Part shown: piece after piece, positions 23,373 through 30,380 of the stretch | How the letters are laid out: each line of letters opens with the position of its first letter | Numbering within the stretch: the stretch's first letter is position 1 | NCBI GenBank assembly: GCA_021199235.1 | Contig: JAJQIL010000029.1 | Location: 1 to 37,995 of the forward strand | Direction of reading: 5' to 3' | Source of the DNA: Lachnospiraceae bacterium | GTDB taxonomy: Bacteria; Bacillota; Clostridia; Lachnospirales; Lachnospiraceae | Length of the DNA: 37,995 bases | Notes under the pieces: model-generated | Told to the model about the DNA's origin: nothing | The model's input: the letters and a program-made list of their open reading frames with translations, nothing else | Database searches by the model: none | Translations under genes and position numbers: made by a program

Positions 23373-24668
23373 TTATCTCTTATTTTCCGGCACCGGGATC
23401 AGCTCCATGCCGCCCATGTATAGACGAAGGGCTTCCGGAATGCGTACGGAACCGTCCTCGTTCAGGTTGTTTTCGAGGAACGCGATCAGCATACGCGGCG
23501 GTGCCACACAGGTGTTGTTCAGGGTGTGCGCAAGGTATTTGCCGTTCTTGCCGTTGACACGAATCTTCAGGCGGCGTGCCTGCGCGTCTCCGAGGTTCGA
23601 GCAGCTGCCGACCTCAAAATATTTCTTCTGGCGCGGGGACCAGGCCTCGACGTCACAGGATTTCACTTTCAGGTCCGCGAGATCACCAGAGCAGCATTCC
23701 AGTGTGCGTACAGGAATATCCAGTGTGCGGAAGTAATCCACAGTATTTTTCCACAGACGGTCATACCACATCATGCTGTCCTCCGGCTTGCAGACGACGA
23801 TCATCTCCTGCTTTTCAAACTGGTGGATGCGGTACACGCCTCTCTCTTCGATGCCGTGCGCGCCTTTTTCCTTGCGGAAGCAGGGAGAATAGCTGGTCAG
23901 TGTCTTCGGAAGCTCCTCTTCCGGAATGATGGTGTCGATAAATTTACCGATCATGGAGTGCTCGCTCGTCCCGATCAGGAAAAGATCCTCACCCTCAATC
24001 TTGTACATCATGGCGTCCATCTCAGCAAAGCTCATAACGCCGGTCACGACGTTGCTGCGGATCATATAAGGCGGGATGCAGTAGGTGAAGCCGCGGTTGA
24101 TCATAAAATCACGCGCATAGGAAAGCACAGCGGAGTGCAGACGCGCGATGTCGCCCATCAGATAATAAAAACCGTTGCCGGCCACTCTTCCTGCCGCGTC
24201 CATATCAATGCCGTTCAGCTTTTCCATGATCTCGGTGTGGTACGGAATCTCAAAATCCGGCACAAACGGATCGCCGAAGCGCTCCAGCTCGACATTTTCG
24301 CTGTCGTCTTTACCGATCGGTACAGACGGATCAATGATATTCGGGATGATCAGCATGATCTCACGGATTCTCGCCTCGACTTCTTTTTCTTTGGCACTCA
24401 GTTCTTCCACGCGCTCGGCATTTGCCGTCACCTGGCGCTTCACTTCCTCGGCTTCTTCCTTTTTGCCCTGTCCCATCAGCATACCGATCTGTTTGGAAAT
24501 CTTATTGCGGCTTGCGCGGAGTGCCTCCACTTCCTGCTTGATGTCGCGGTTCTGCTGATCAAGGTTAAGCACCTCATCCACGAGCGGCAGCTTTTCATCC
24601 TGAAATTTATTGCGGATGTTCTGTTTTACAACCTCCGGGTTCTCTCTTACAAATTTGATGTCCAGCAT
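23373..24668 (-). CDS. serS: Seryl-tRNA synthetase
   Basis: Class II synthetase charging tRNA-Ser. The 431-residue length is normal. MLDIKFVRENPEVVKQN begins the N-terminal coiled-coil arm; class II motif 2 is visible in CFRKEKGAHGIEERGVYRIHQFEK and motif 3 near NNTCVAPPRMLIAFLE. ATG 24668 is selected over an upstream in-frame ATG because GGAGG is eight bases away and homologs start MLD. The stop of DUF4446 is immediately upstream, so the two are cotranscribed, and no T-box leader is present. Confidence 0.97.
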   Translation of the reverse strand: MLDIKFVRENPEVVKQNIRNKFQDEKLPLVDEVLNLDQQNRDIKQEVEALRASRNKISKQIGMLMGQGKKEEAEEVKRQVTANAERVEELSAKEKEVEARIREIMLIIPNIIDPSVPIGKDDSENVELERFGDPFVPDFEIPYHTEIMEKLNGIDMDAAGRVAGNGFYYLMGDIARLHSAVLSYARDFMINRGFTYCIPPYMIRSNVVTGVMSFAEMDAMMYKIEGEDLFLIGTSEHSMIGKFIDTIIPEEELPKTLTSYSPCFRKEKGAHGIEERGVYRIHQFEKQEMIVVCKPEDSMMWYDRLWKNTVDYFRTLDIPVRTLECCSGDLADLKVKSCDVEAWSPRQKKYFEVGSCSNLGDAQARRLKIRVNGKNGKYLAHTLNNTCVAPPRMLIAFLENNLNEDGSVRIPEALRLYMGGMELIPVPENKR

Positions 24669-24669
24669 A

Positions 24670-25194
24670 TTATTGTCCTCCATTCATGTCGCTGAAATAT
24701 GTTACCGCCTGGCGCAGAGCTTCTTTTTCCTCCGGTCCGAGGACGATATAGGATTCACCTTTTACAATTTCCTTAATATAAGTGTAGCAGCCGTCCCTGC
24801 CGTGTATCGTGTTCAGCACGAAGCCGGAATCACTCTCATCCAGCATAGCCAGCGCAAAACTCAGTCTGCCGCCCACATCCGGAAACGCGTCGTACTTTAC
24901 AATTCCGATCTTATTTGCCGACCGTTTCTGCACTTCCTTGATACGATGTATCTCATCATTATGCAAACGGCTCATTTCCGTAAGCTTATCTACCTCAAGA
25001 AATTTCTGTGAAAATGCTTTTTCCAGCGATGCCGCATCCTTCCCTTTCATGAAAATACGGTATCGTTTCAGAAACCTCGTCATTTTCATTGATACATGTA
25101 CCATATACAGAAGTACAAGTACCAGGATTCCCATCATGGCAATCACAAGAATGCCGGGATCTATTCCCAGCGAATTCAATATTTTACTTTCCAT
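24670..25194 (-). CDS. DUF4446 family membrane protein
   Basis: A 174-residue protein with one N-terminal membrane helix (about 14-33), a charged helical segment and a C-terminal domain with KYDAFPDVGGRLSFALAMLDE and GCYTYIKEI, characteristic of DUF4446. It lies just downstream of parB in many Clostridia. Its function is unknown; the linkage suggests a link to origin segregation or sporulation, but this is inference. The stop lies two bases from the serS start. Confidence 0.82.
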   Translation of the reverse strand: MESKILNSLGIDPGILVIAMMGILVLVLLYMVHVSMKMTRFLKRYRIFMKGKDAASLEKAFSQKFLEVDKLTEMSRLHNDEIHRIKEVQKRSANKIGIVKYDAFPDVGGRLSFALAMLDESDSGFVLNTIHGRDGCYTYIKEIVKGESYIVLGPEEKEALRQAVTYFSDMNGGQ

Positions 25195-25227
25195 TTTGTT
25201 TTCCCCTTATTATAATCATTCCATTCC

Positions 25228-25339
25228 GTATTTATCAAACAGAACATATGTTTGATATCCTGTACGAATAAAAGCCAGGATGATATTTCAAATGAACTTT
25301 TTCCTGTAATTGTGAAGGTACAGAACACTTACGTATTTA
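25228..25339. repeat. Long-form palindromic element between parB and DUF4446
   Basis: The right end 25306-25332 (GTAATTGT, GAAGGTACAGA, ACACTTAC) belongs to the 27-bp family. Sequence to its left (AAATGAACTTTTTCC) aligns with AAATGGACTTTTTCC in the 33836-33969 element, and CAGAACA near 25240 matches that element's left end, so this is an internally shortened long form. GTATTTA occurs at 25228-25234 and again at 25333-25339, a possible duplicated target. Confidence 0.65.
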
Positions 25340-25427
25340 CTACGCAACTCGCATTCTAACATTCCGCAAACGGAATTTCAATCATAACATACATAAAAAC
25401 CCATTTCCTTTCATCAATTCCCCACAC

Positions 25428-26372
25428 TCATTGATGATCAGCAGGAATTGACTGAAACAGGTACATAAGCCGTTCCAATTCCTCATTTGAATAATAATCG
25501 ATCACAATTCTCCCCTTGTTGTTATTTTTATGCTCGATTGAAACCTTTGTGCCGAGCAGGGATTTCATTTTTTCTGCAAGATCCTGATAAATAAAATCCT
25601 GCGATGAGTCCGTTTCAGGCTTCGGCTTTTCTTTCTTCTCAGATGAAAGAACTTTTACCAAGCGCTCCACGTCACGCACACTGAGTTTTTTATCAAAAAT
25701 TTCCCGCGCGCATTGATACTGAAGCTCCGGGTCTGCAATCCCAAGAAGTGCTCTTGCATGACCTGTGGATAATTTATCTTCCACTACCATCTGCTGCACC
25801 CGTTCATCCAGCTTTAAAAGACGCATGGAATTTGTCACAGCGGTCCTGCTCTTGGATACTCGCTCTGCTACCTCTTCCTGCTTCAGATGAAATTCCGTCA
25901 GAAGTCTCTTATAGGCAGCTGCCTCCTCGATCGGATTCAGATTTTCCCTCTGGATGTTCTCTATCAGCGAAATCTCCACAGACTGCTGCTCAGAAAATTT
26001 GTGGATTATGACCGGCACTTCCTTCAGACCGGCAAGCTTTGCTGCCCGCCACCTGCGTTCTCCGGCGATGATTTCATAATAATCGCCTTTTTTCTGAACG
26101 ATCAGCGGCTGAATCACTCCAAACTGCCGGATGGAGTCCGCCAGTTCCATGAGAGATTCTTCATCAAATTTTTTTCTTGGCTGATCCCTGTTCGGTTCAA
26201 TCTGTGTAAGTTTTAATTTTATTTCTTCATTCAGGTTCGGCTCTCTGCTTCCAGTCTTTTTTGCGTCTGAATTTGCGGCTGCTTTTGCTGAAGGCTCCGC
26301 ACTGTTTCTTACAGAAGACTGTTTGGGAATCAGAGAATCAAGCCCTTTTCCAAGCCCTTTTTTTACTGCCAT
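25428..26372 (-). CDS. parB: Chromosome partitioning protein ParB (Spo0J)
   Basis: ParB binds parS, hydrolyses CTP to slide along DNA as a clamp, and loads SMC at the origin. The 314 residues include the N-terminal domain with IIAGERRWRAAKLAGL (CTP-binding region), the helix-turn-helix with HLKQEEVAERVSKSRTAVTNSMRLL, and a C-terminal dimerisation segment. The Ala/Lys-rich N-terminus (MAVKKGLGKGLDSL) is the typical ParA-stimulating peptide. It overlaps parA by ten bases. Two perfect parS sites are within 2 kb. Confidence 0.97.
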   Translation of the reverse strand: MAVKKGLGKGLDSLIPKQSSVRNSAEPSAKAAANSDAKKTGSREPNLNEEIKLKLTQIEPNRDQPRKKFDEESLMELADSIRQFGVIQPLIVQKKGDYYEIIAGERRWRAAKLAGLKEVPVIIHKFSEQQSVEISLIENIQRENLNPIEEAAAYKRLLTEFHLKQEEVAERVSKSRTAVTNSMRLLKLDERVQQMVVEDKLSTGHARALLGIADPELQYQCAREIFDKKLSVRDVERLVKVLSSEKKEKPKPETDSSQDFIYQDLAEKMKSLLGTKVSIEHKNNNKGRIVIDYYSNEELERLMYLFQSIPADHQ

Positions 26373-27139
26373 TCTTCCTCACCCCTGTGTATTACCTCTT
26401 CTGCAAGTAATCGATATGCTTCTGCACCTGCAGATTTTGTGTCATATTGTGTTACAGGCAGCCCATAGCTCGGTGCCTCTGCCAGCCTGACGTTTCTCGG
26501 AATAATACTTTTATAAATATTCTGATTCAGATTTTCCTTAACATTTTCCACTACCTGCAAAGACAGATTCGTCCTCGCGTCGTACATTGTAAACACGACA
26601 CCTTCAATTTCAATATCAGGATTCAGTCTTTCCTTTACCAGATCAATCGTATGTATCAGTTGACTCAATCCCTCCAACGCATAATATTCACACTGGATGG
26701 GAACGAGCACGGTATCGCCTGCACACATAGAGTTTATTGTAAGCATATTCAAAGACGGCGGACAGTCGATCAGTATAAAATCATAGTCCGATTTCACAGT
26801 CTCCAGTGCTTTTTTGAGAAGAAATTCCTTTTCTTTCAAACCAATCAGCTCAATTTCTGCTCCTGAGAGATTGATATTTGAAGGAATCAGGGAAAGATTT
26901 TCAAAAATTTCCTTCTGCAGACATTCCTCAATCGGTTCTTCGCCCAGAAGCATCTCATACACCGTTTTCTCTGCGCTGTCTTTATCCACTCCAAAACCGC
27001 TTGTCGTATTTCCCTGCGGATCCATATCTACCACAAGCACTTTTTTCCCATTTTCAGCAATGGCGGCAGACAAATTGATGGCAGTCGTAGTCTTTCCTAC
27101 TCCGCCTTTCTGGTTTGCCACCACAATTGTTCTCCCCAT
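26363..27139 (-). CDS. parA: Chromosome partitioning ATPase ParA (Soj)
   Basis: A 258-residue deviant-Walker ATPase with NQKGGVGKTTTAINL at the start, DMDPQGN and FILIDCPPSL. It drives origin segregation together with ParB and in Bacillus also regulates DnaA. The size is that of chromosomal Soj. It is followed by parB with a ten-base overlap. A parS site is about 140 bases upstream. Confidence 0.97.
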   Translation of the reverse strand: MGRTIVVANQKGGVGKTTTAINLSAAIAENGKKVLVVDMDPQGNTTSGFGVDKDSAEKTVYEMLLGEEPIEECLQKEIFENLSLIPSNINLSGAEIELIGLKEKEFLLKKALETVKSDYDFILIDCPPSLNMLTINSMCAGDTVLVPIQCEYYALEGLSQLIHTIDLVKERLNPDIEIEGVVFTMYDARTNLSLQVVENVKENLNQNIYKSIIPRNVRLAEAPSYGLPVTQYDTKSAGAEAYRLLAEEVIHRGEEEWQ

Positions 27140-27276
27140 ATATGAAACCGTTCCCCCCTTTTTTTTCTTTTCCAGTATACTTATGTTCTTACTGAAATTT
27201 TTGACTCTGCATCGTTCATTTCATTGTTCAGAGCTTTTCCAGTATAACACCATATCTGTCAAATTACCATACAAAA

Positions 27277-27292
27277 TGTTTCACGTGAAACA
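27277..27292. promoter_or_regulatory. parS site 1
   Basis: TGTTTCACGTGAAACA is a perfect 16-bp match to the bacterial parS consensus and lies upstream of parA. Confidence 0.97.
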
Positions 27293-27369
27293 TTCCTCTG
27301 TTTTTCACAAAAAAACTTTCGTTCAAAGGTTTTTTCATATCGAAACGCTGTAATACATTAATTATTTTG

Positions 27370-27396
27370 GTAACTGTTCAGTACCTTCACAGTTAC
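27370..27396. repeat. 27-bp palindromic repeat with 8-bp target duplication
   Basis: GTAACTGT, loop TCAGTACCTTC, ACAGTTAC: a perfect-armed copy. TTATTTTG occurs directly before (27362-27369) and directly after it (27397-27404). The stop codon of the minus-strand coiled-coil gene lies inside the repeat (27393-27395). Confidence 0.9.
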
Positions 27397-28037
27397 TTAT
27401 TTTGAATTTGCTGAGCATAATCTTTGATCAGTTTCAGACAATTCTTTAATTCCGCTCTGCACCGATTCTTATTACCATTCAGAAAAGCTATGGAGGTTTC
27501 CGTCTTATCATATACTGTTTTTAAAAGAGACAATAATTCCTCTTTATTGATCGTCTCTTCAATTGTACTGTGTTCTGATTCATGATCTTCATTTTCCGAA
27601 GAATCCTGGACTGGTACAAAATCATTCTTTTCTGAGTCATCATGATCTAACGGATCCTCTTTATCCGGCGTTTCGTTATTTATGATAACTTCATCTGATA
27701 TTTCCTTATTTTCAGAAGTTTCGTGATATAATTCATCTTTCAGAATCTGATATTCTTCGCGTTTTTTCAACGAATCCTCTATCAATTGCGAAACGTATTC
27801 CATTCTTTGCTTCAGTTGTCGAATTTCTTCCTGTTTTTCATTCAGATTTTCATCAATATTCTTTTTAATTGCTCTGGGAGAAAATATTGTTGTATCAAGT
27901 CTCTTTTCCCTTTGCAGTTCTTCCATCATATGTTCCGCACAGGAAAGATCTGTTACAAGTTCCTGCATTTCCTGCTCAAAGCCTGATATTTTTCTGTCAT
28001 TTTCATCCTGTAAATTCTCTATATATTCCTTTAACAT
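27393..28037 (-). CDS. Coiled-coil protein of unknown function next to parA
   Basis: I do not recognise this 214-residue protein. Residues 1-100 are strongly predicted coiled coil (heptad-like Leu/Ile with Glu/Lys/Gln) and include a short TTIFSPRAI segment. Residues ~105-160 are an acidic Ser/Asp/Glu linker. Residues ~165-214 are again helical with several Cys/Lys. No membrane helix is present. It lies between two parS sites and upstream of parA, so a role at the origin is possible. Its last codon and stop come from an inserted palindromic repeat. A ribosome binding site is weak in front of ATG 28037. Confidence 0.65.
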   Translation of the reverse strand: MLKEYIENLQDENDRKISGFEQEMQELVTDLSCAEHMMEELQREKRLDTTIFSPRAIKKNIDENLNEKQEEIRQLKQRMEYVSQLIEDSLKKREEYQILKDELYHETSENKEISDEVIINNETPDKEDPLDHDDSEKNDFVPVQDSSENEDHESEHSTIEETINKEELLSLLKTVYDKTETSIAFLNGNKNRCRAELKNCLKLIKDYAQQIQNK

Positions 28038-28071
28038 TTTTGAAACCCCAATCGATGACGATTTTTTTATT

Positions 28072-28149
28072 GCAGATAAATCTGAAAAGCCTCAATTTAC
28101 TCTTTTTTGTTTTTTAATCCAGTCTTTTGCAGATAAATCTGCAAAGCCT
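28072..28149. repeat. Pair of 21-bp direct repeats containing a palindrome
   Basis: GCAGATAAATCTG followed by A or C and AAAGCCT occurs at 28072-28092 and 28129-28149 (20 of 21 identical, 57 bases apart). The second copy contains the perfect inverted repeat GCAGAT-AA-ATCTGC. Both lie just upstream of the coiled-coil gene; they may be operators or a 57-bp duplication. Confidence 0.6.
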
Positions 28150-28245
28150 GTCTTTTCTTTTTACTGATGTTCTTTTCTTTGGTATCATACTACACAATTT
28201 ACGCGAACAAAAGAGGAAATTTACATAAAATATAATTTTAGAGAA

Positions 28246-28261
28246 TGTTTCACGTGAAACA
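28246..28261. promoter_or_regulatory. parS site 2
   Basis: Second perfect TGTTTCACGTGAAACA, between the coiled-coil gene and the divergently transcribed hydrolase-like gene, 969 bases from site 1. Confidence 0.97.
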
Positions 28262-28269
28262 TTTTTTTG

Positions 28270-28298
28270 GTGACAGAACCAGATATCAGTTGTATAAT
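28270..28298 (+). promoter_or_regulatory. Promoter of the hydrolase-like gene
   Basis: GTGACA (28270-28275), 17-bp spacer, TATAAT (28293-28298). The -35 begins only nine bases from parS site 2, so ParB occupancy could affect this promoter. Confidence 0.65.
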
Positions 28299-28299
28299 A

Positions 28300-28345
28300 A
28301 TGAGAATCAGTAGAGTACCTCGCACACACTGCAAGTTATAGATGA
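28300..28345. repeat. Partial copy of the long palindromic element (left part)
   Basis: AATCAG...AGTACCTCGCA followed five bases later by TGCAAGTTAT mirrors the first hairpin of the 33836-33969 element (GTACCTCGCA, 5-nt loop, TGCGAGGTAC). The right arm has decayed. It lies in the leader of the hydrolase-like gene. Confidence 0.5.
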
Positions 28346-28368
28346 AATGAAAGGAGCCTATTTATAAT

Positions 28369-29298
28369 ATGAAGAAAACGGTTCTGAAATTATCAGCAGC
28401 TTCAATTGGCGCATTACATTGCATCAATAAATATATTGATACAACGGTGTCAGATAACAGAATGAAATCAACAGGTAAAATATACAACTGGAAAAACGGA
28501 AACATTTTTTATCGAGTGTCAGGACAGGGTAAACCGATTCTTTTACTGCATGATGTGAATGTTTTTTCATCGGAAAATGACTGGAATCAGGTAATGTCAG
28601 GGCTTTCTGAAGACAATCGGGTATATGCGCCGGATCTGATTGGCTGCGGACGCTCGGATAAACCGGCTGTCACGTATACAGGGTATTTCTATGTGCAGAT
28701 GATCACAGATTTTGTCAAAAATGTAATCAGAGAGAAAACAACAGTCATTGCTTCAGGAAGAAGTTCGGTATTTGCATTAATGGCAAATGCTTTGGACACC
28801 GAGATATTTGATAAAATGATATTCATAAATCCGCCTGCGAAGTCTTCAATGAAAAAGATGCCCGATCAGCATTCGAAAATACTGATTCGGCTGTTCGGAC
28901 TTCCGATTATTGGTAAAACCTGCTATTATATGGCAACAAGCAGAACAAATACAGAAGATTATTTTTCTGAAAGGGGCTATTTTAACCCATTTTTGATAAA
29001 ACAGCAAACTGTCAGGGCAGCATATCAGTCGGCACATTATGGAAGCGGTAATGGAAGGTATCTGTTTGCAAGTCTGGAGGGAGGATATCTCAATACAGAT
29101 CCGACAGAGACATTAAAAAAAGCCGGGAAGGAGATAACTGTACTGATAAGCGATCACCTTCCTGGCTCAAAAGAAACTGCTGATAACTATGCAAAAATAA
29201 ACGAATCTGTAAAAATCAGAACCTTGAAAAACACGAAACAGCTTCCGGAGCTGGAAACACCTGACATTGTTGCAGATATAATTTTAGAAAGTATATAG
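28369..29298 (+). CDS. Alpha/beta-hydrolase fold protein, probably catalytically impaired
   Basis: The 309-residue protein has the alpha/beta-hydrolase layout: GKPILLLHDV (oxyanion region, HD instead of HG), PDLIGCGRSDKP, and a nucleophile elbow at 130-134 that reads GRSSV rather than GxSxG. In the C-terminal motif LPELETPD the expected catalytic His is Lys290/Gln291. A hydrophobic N-terminal stretch (about 5-18) may be a weak anchor. It may be a pseudoenzyme or use altered chemistry. It is the only plus-strand gene in the origin-proximal block, with its own promoter and AAAGGAG ribosome binding site. Confidence 0.75.
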   Translation: MKKTVLKLSAASIGALHCINKYIDTTVSDNRMKSTGKIYNWKNGNIFYRVSGQGKPILLLHDVNVFSSENDWNQVMSGLSEDNRVYAPDLIGCGRSDKPAVTYTGYFYVQMITDFVKNVIREKTTVIASGRSSVFALMANALDTEIFDKMIFINPPAKSSMKKMPDQHSKILIRLFGLPIIGKTCYYMATSRTNTEDYFSERGYFNPFLIKQQTVRAAYQSAHYGSGNGRYLFASLEGGYLNTDPTETLKKAGKEITVLISDHLPGSKETADNYAKINESVKIRTLKNTKQLPELETPDIVADIILESI

Positions 29299-29325
29299 TA
29301 GTAAAAACTTAATAACTGTATATGA

Positions 29326-30267
29326 TTATGAAAGGGGACTTTTTGTCGGAGTACCTGCTTTTCGCGGATACTTCGCAGGAGTACCCCTTTCTTTCCGGAT
29401 AAAAACAAACGATCGCTCAATATCTGTATCCGGAATCTGCGCCCTGTTTATAGACGTAATTGAACCGCCCAACAGGAAAATCGCCTTTTTTGCATCCAGA
29501 CATTCCTGATCAATCTCAGCGGATTTGTAAGCAATAAAAGTACCGCCGCGTCTGACGAAAGGTAAACAATATTCGGAAAGAGATGAAAGATTAGCGACCG
29601 CTCTGGATACACATATATCAAAACCTTCCCGGTAAGAGGAATCAAAAGCAGCATCCTCTGCCCTTCCATGAACAGCAGTAATATCGGACAACTGAAGTTT
29701 ACAGATTACTTCATTCAGAAACTGGACTCGTTTATTCAGGGAATCCAGCAAAACGACCTGAAGATCAGGAAATACAATTTTCAGCGGAATTCCCGGAAAA
29801 CCGGCGCCAGAGCCTACATCGATCAATTTTAATGCTGCATCCGTATTGGCACGCATACAAGTATTGGTATTAGTGTTGGTTTCAGTATTAGTATTAGTAT
29901 TGGTTTTAGTATTAGTCTTAGTGTTATTATCAGTAGTACCGTTATTAATATAATTATTTGCAGAATTATTATCAGATAGTATTTTTACATTTAAAGACAT
30001 ATGAACAGACGGCGTGGATACACTTACCAGCACACTGTCAAGAAAATGCTTCTGCGCGACATCTTCAAATTCTGTAATTGCAGTCAGATTCATGACGCGG
30101 TTTTTCTCAACCAGCAGTTCATAATAAGTCAGAAACTGTTCTGTCTGCTGTTCTGATAAGATAATATCTGCATTTATAAAACAATTCTTTATATAATTTT
30201 TTGCGTTTTCTCTATCAGGCACAATAGAAACAGAGCAAATTTTTTTTGACGTAACTTTCTCTTCCAT
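29326..30267 (-). CDS. rsmG: 16S rRNA (guanine-N7) methyltransferase RsmG with internal Thr-Asn repeat insertion
   Basis: RsmG methylates G527 of 16S rRNA using S-adenosylmethionine. The core motifs are present: NRVMNLTAITEFEDVAQKHFLDS, IDVGSGAGFPGIPLKI (SAM motif I), and FDICVSRAVANLS. Family members have about 240 residues; this one has 313. The excess is a ~60-residue Asn/Thr-rich insertion (about 85-145) just before motif I, with tandem Thr-Asn dipeptides, plus a 19-residue C-terminal extension. ATG 30267 is preferred, with GAGGGG upstream. It is the last gene of the mnmE-mnmG-rsmG series. Confidence 0.93.
   Translation of the reverse strand: MEEKVTSKKICSVSIVPDRENAKNYIKNCFINADIILSEQQTEQFLTYYELLVEKNRVMNLTAITEFEDVAQKHFLDSVLVSVSTPSVHMSLNVKILSDNNSANNYINNGTTDNNTKTNTKTNTNTNTETNTNTNTCMRANTDAALKLIDVGSGAGFPGIPLKIVFPDLQVVLLDSLNKRVQFLNEVICKLQLSDITAVHGRAEDAAFDSSYREGFDICVSRAVANLSSLSEYCLPFVRRGGTFIAYKSAEIDQECLDAKKAIFLLGGSITSINRAQIPDTDIERSFVFIRKERGTPAKYPRKAGTPTKSPLS
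29330..29391. terminator. Possible bidirectional hairpin overlapping the rsmG 3' end
   Basis: GAAAGGGG (29330-29337) and CCCCTTTC (29384-29391) can pair around a loop that contains two GGAGTACC direct repeats. It lies 30 bases after the hydrolase-like stop and inside the last codons of rsmG, whose C-terminal extension it encodes. Confidence 0.4.
29860..29928. repeat. Hexanucleotide microsatellite inside rsmG
   Basis: Plus-strand units of GTATTA/GTATTG type recur about eleven times with small changes; on the coding strand they give tandem Thr-Asn codons. A 6-bp unit keeps frame when copies are lost or gained. Confidence 0.75.
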
Positions 30268-30380
30268 ATTACAGAAACCCCTCACATCCCGATTACAGAT
30301 GGCATCTTTTTAACCTTATATATAATATACTATAAATAGTGAACTACCCATAGTCTAAGGCCACTGAGATTACCGTGAAT

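Noticed and set aside
23526-24695. A 389-codon plus-strand open frame opposite serS
   Set aside because: Shadow of the well-supported seryl-tRNA synthetase; no ribosome binding site or family match.
24669-25194. T-box riboswitch for serS
   Set aside because: The region upstream of serS is the DUF4446 coding sequence; no T-box motif or specifier loop is visible.
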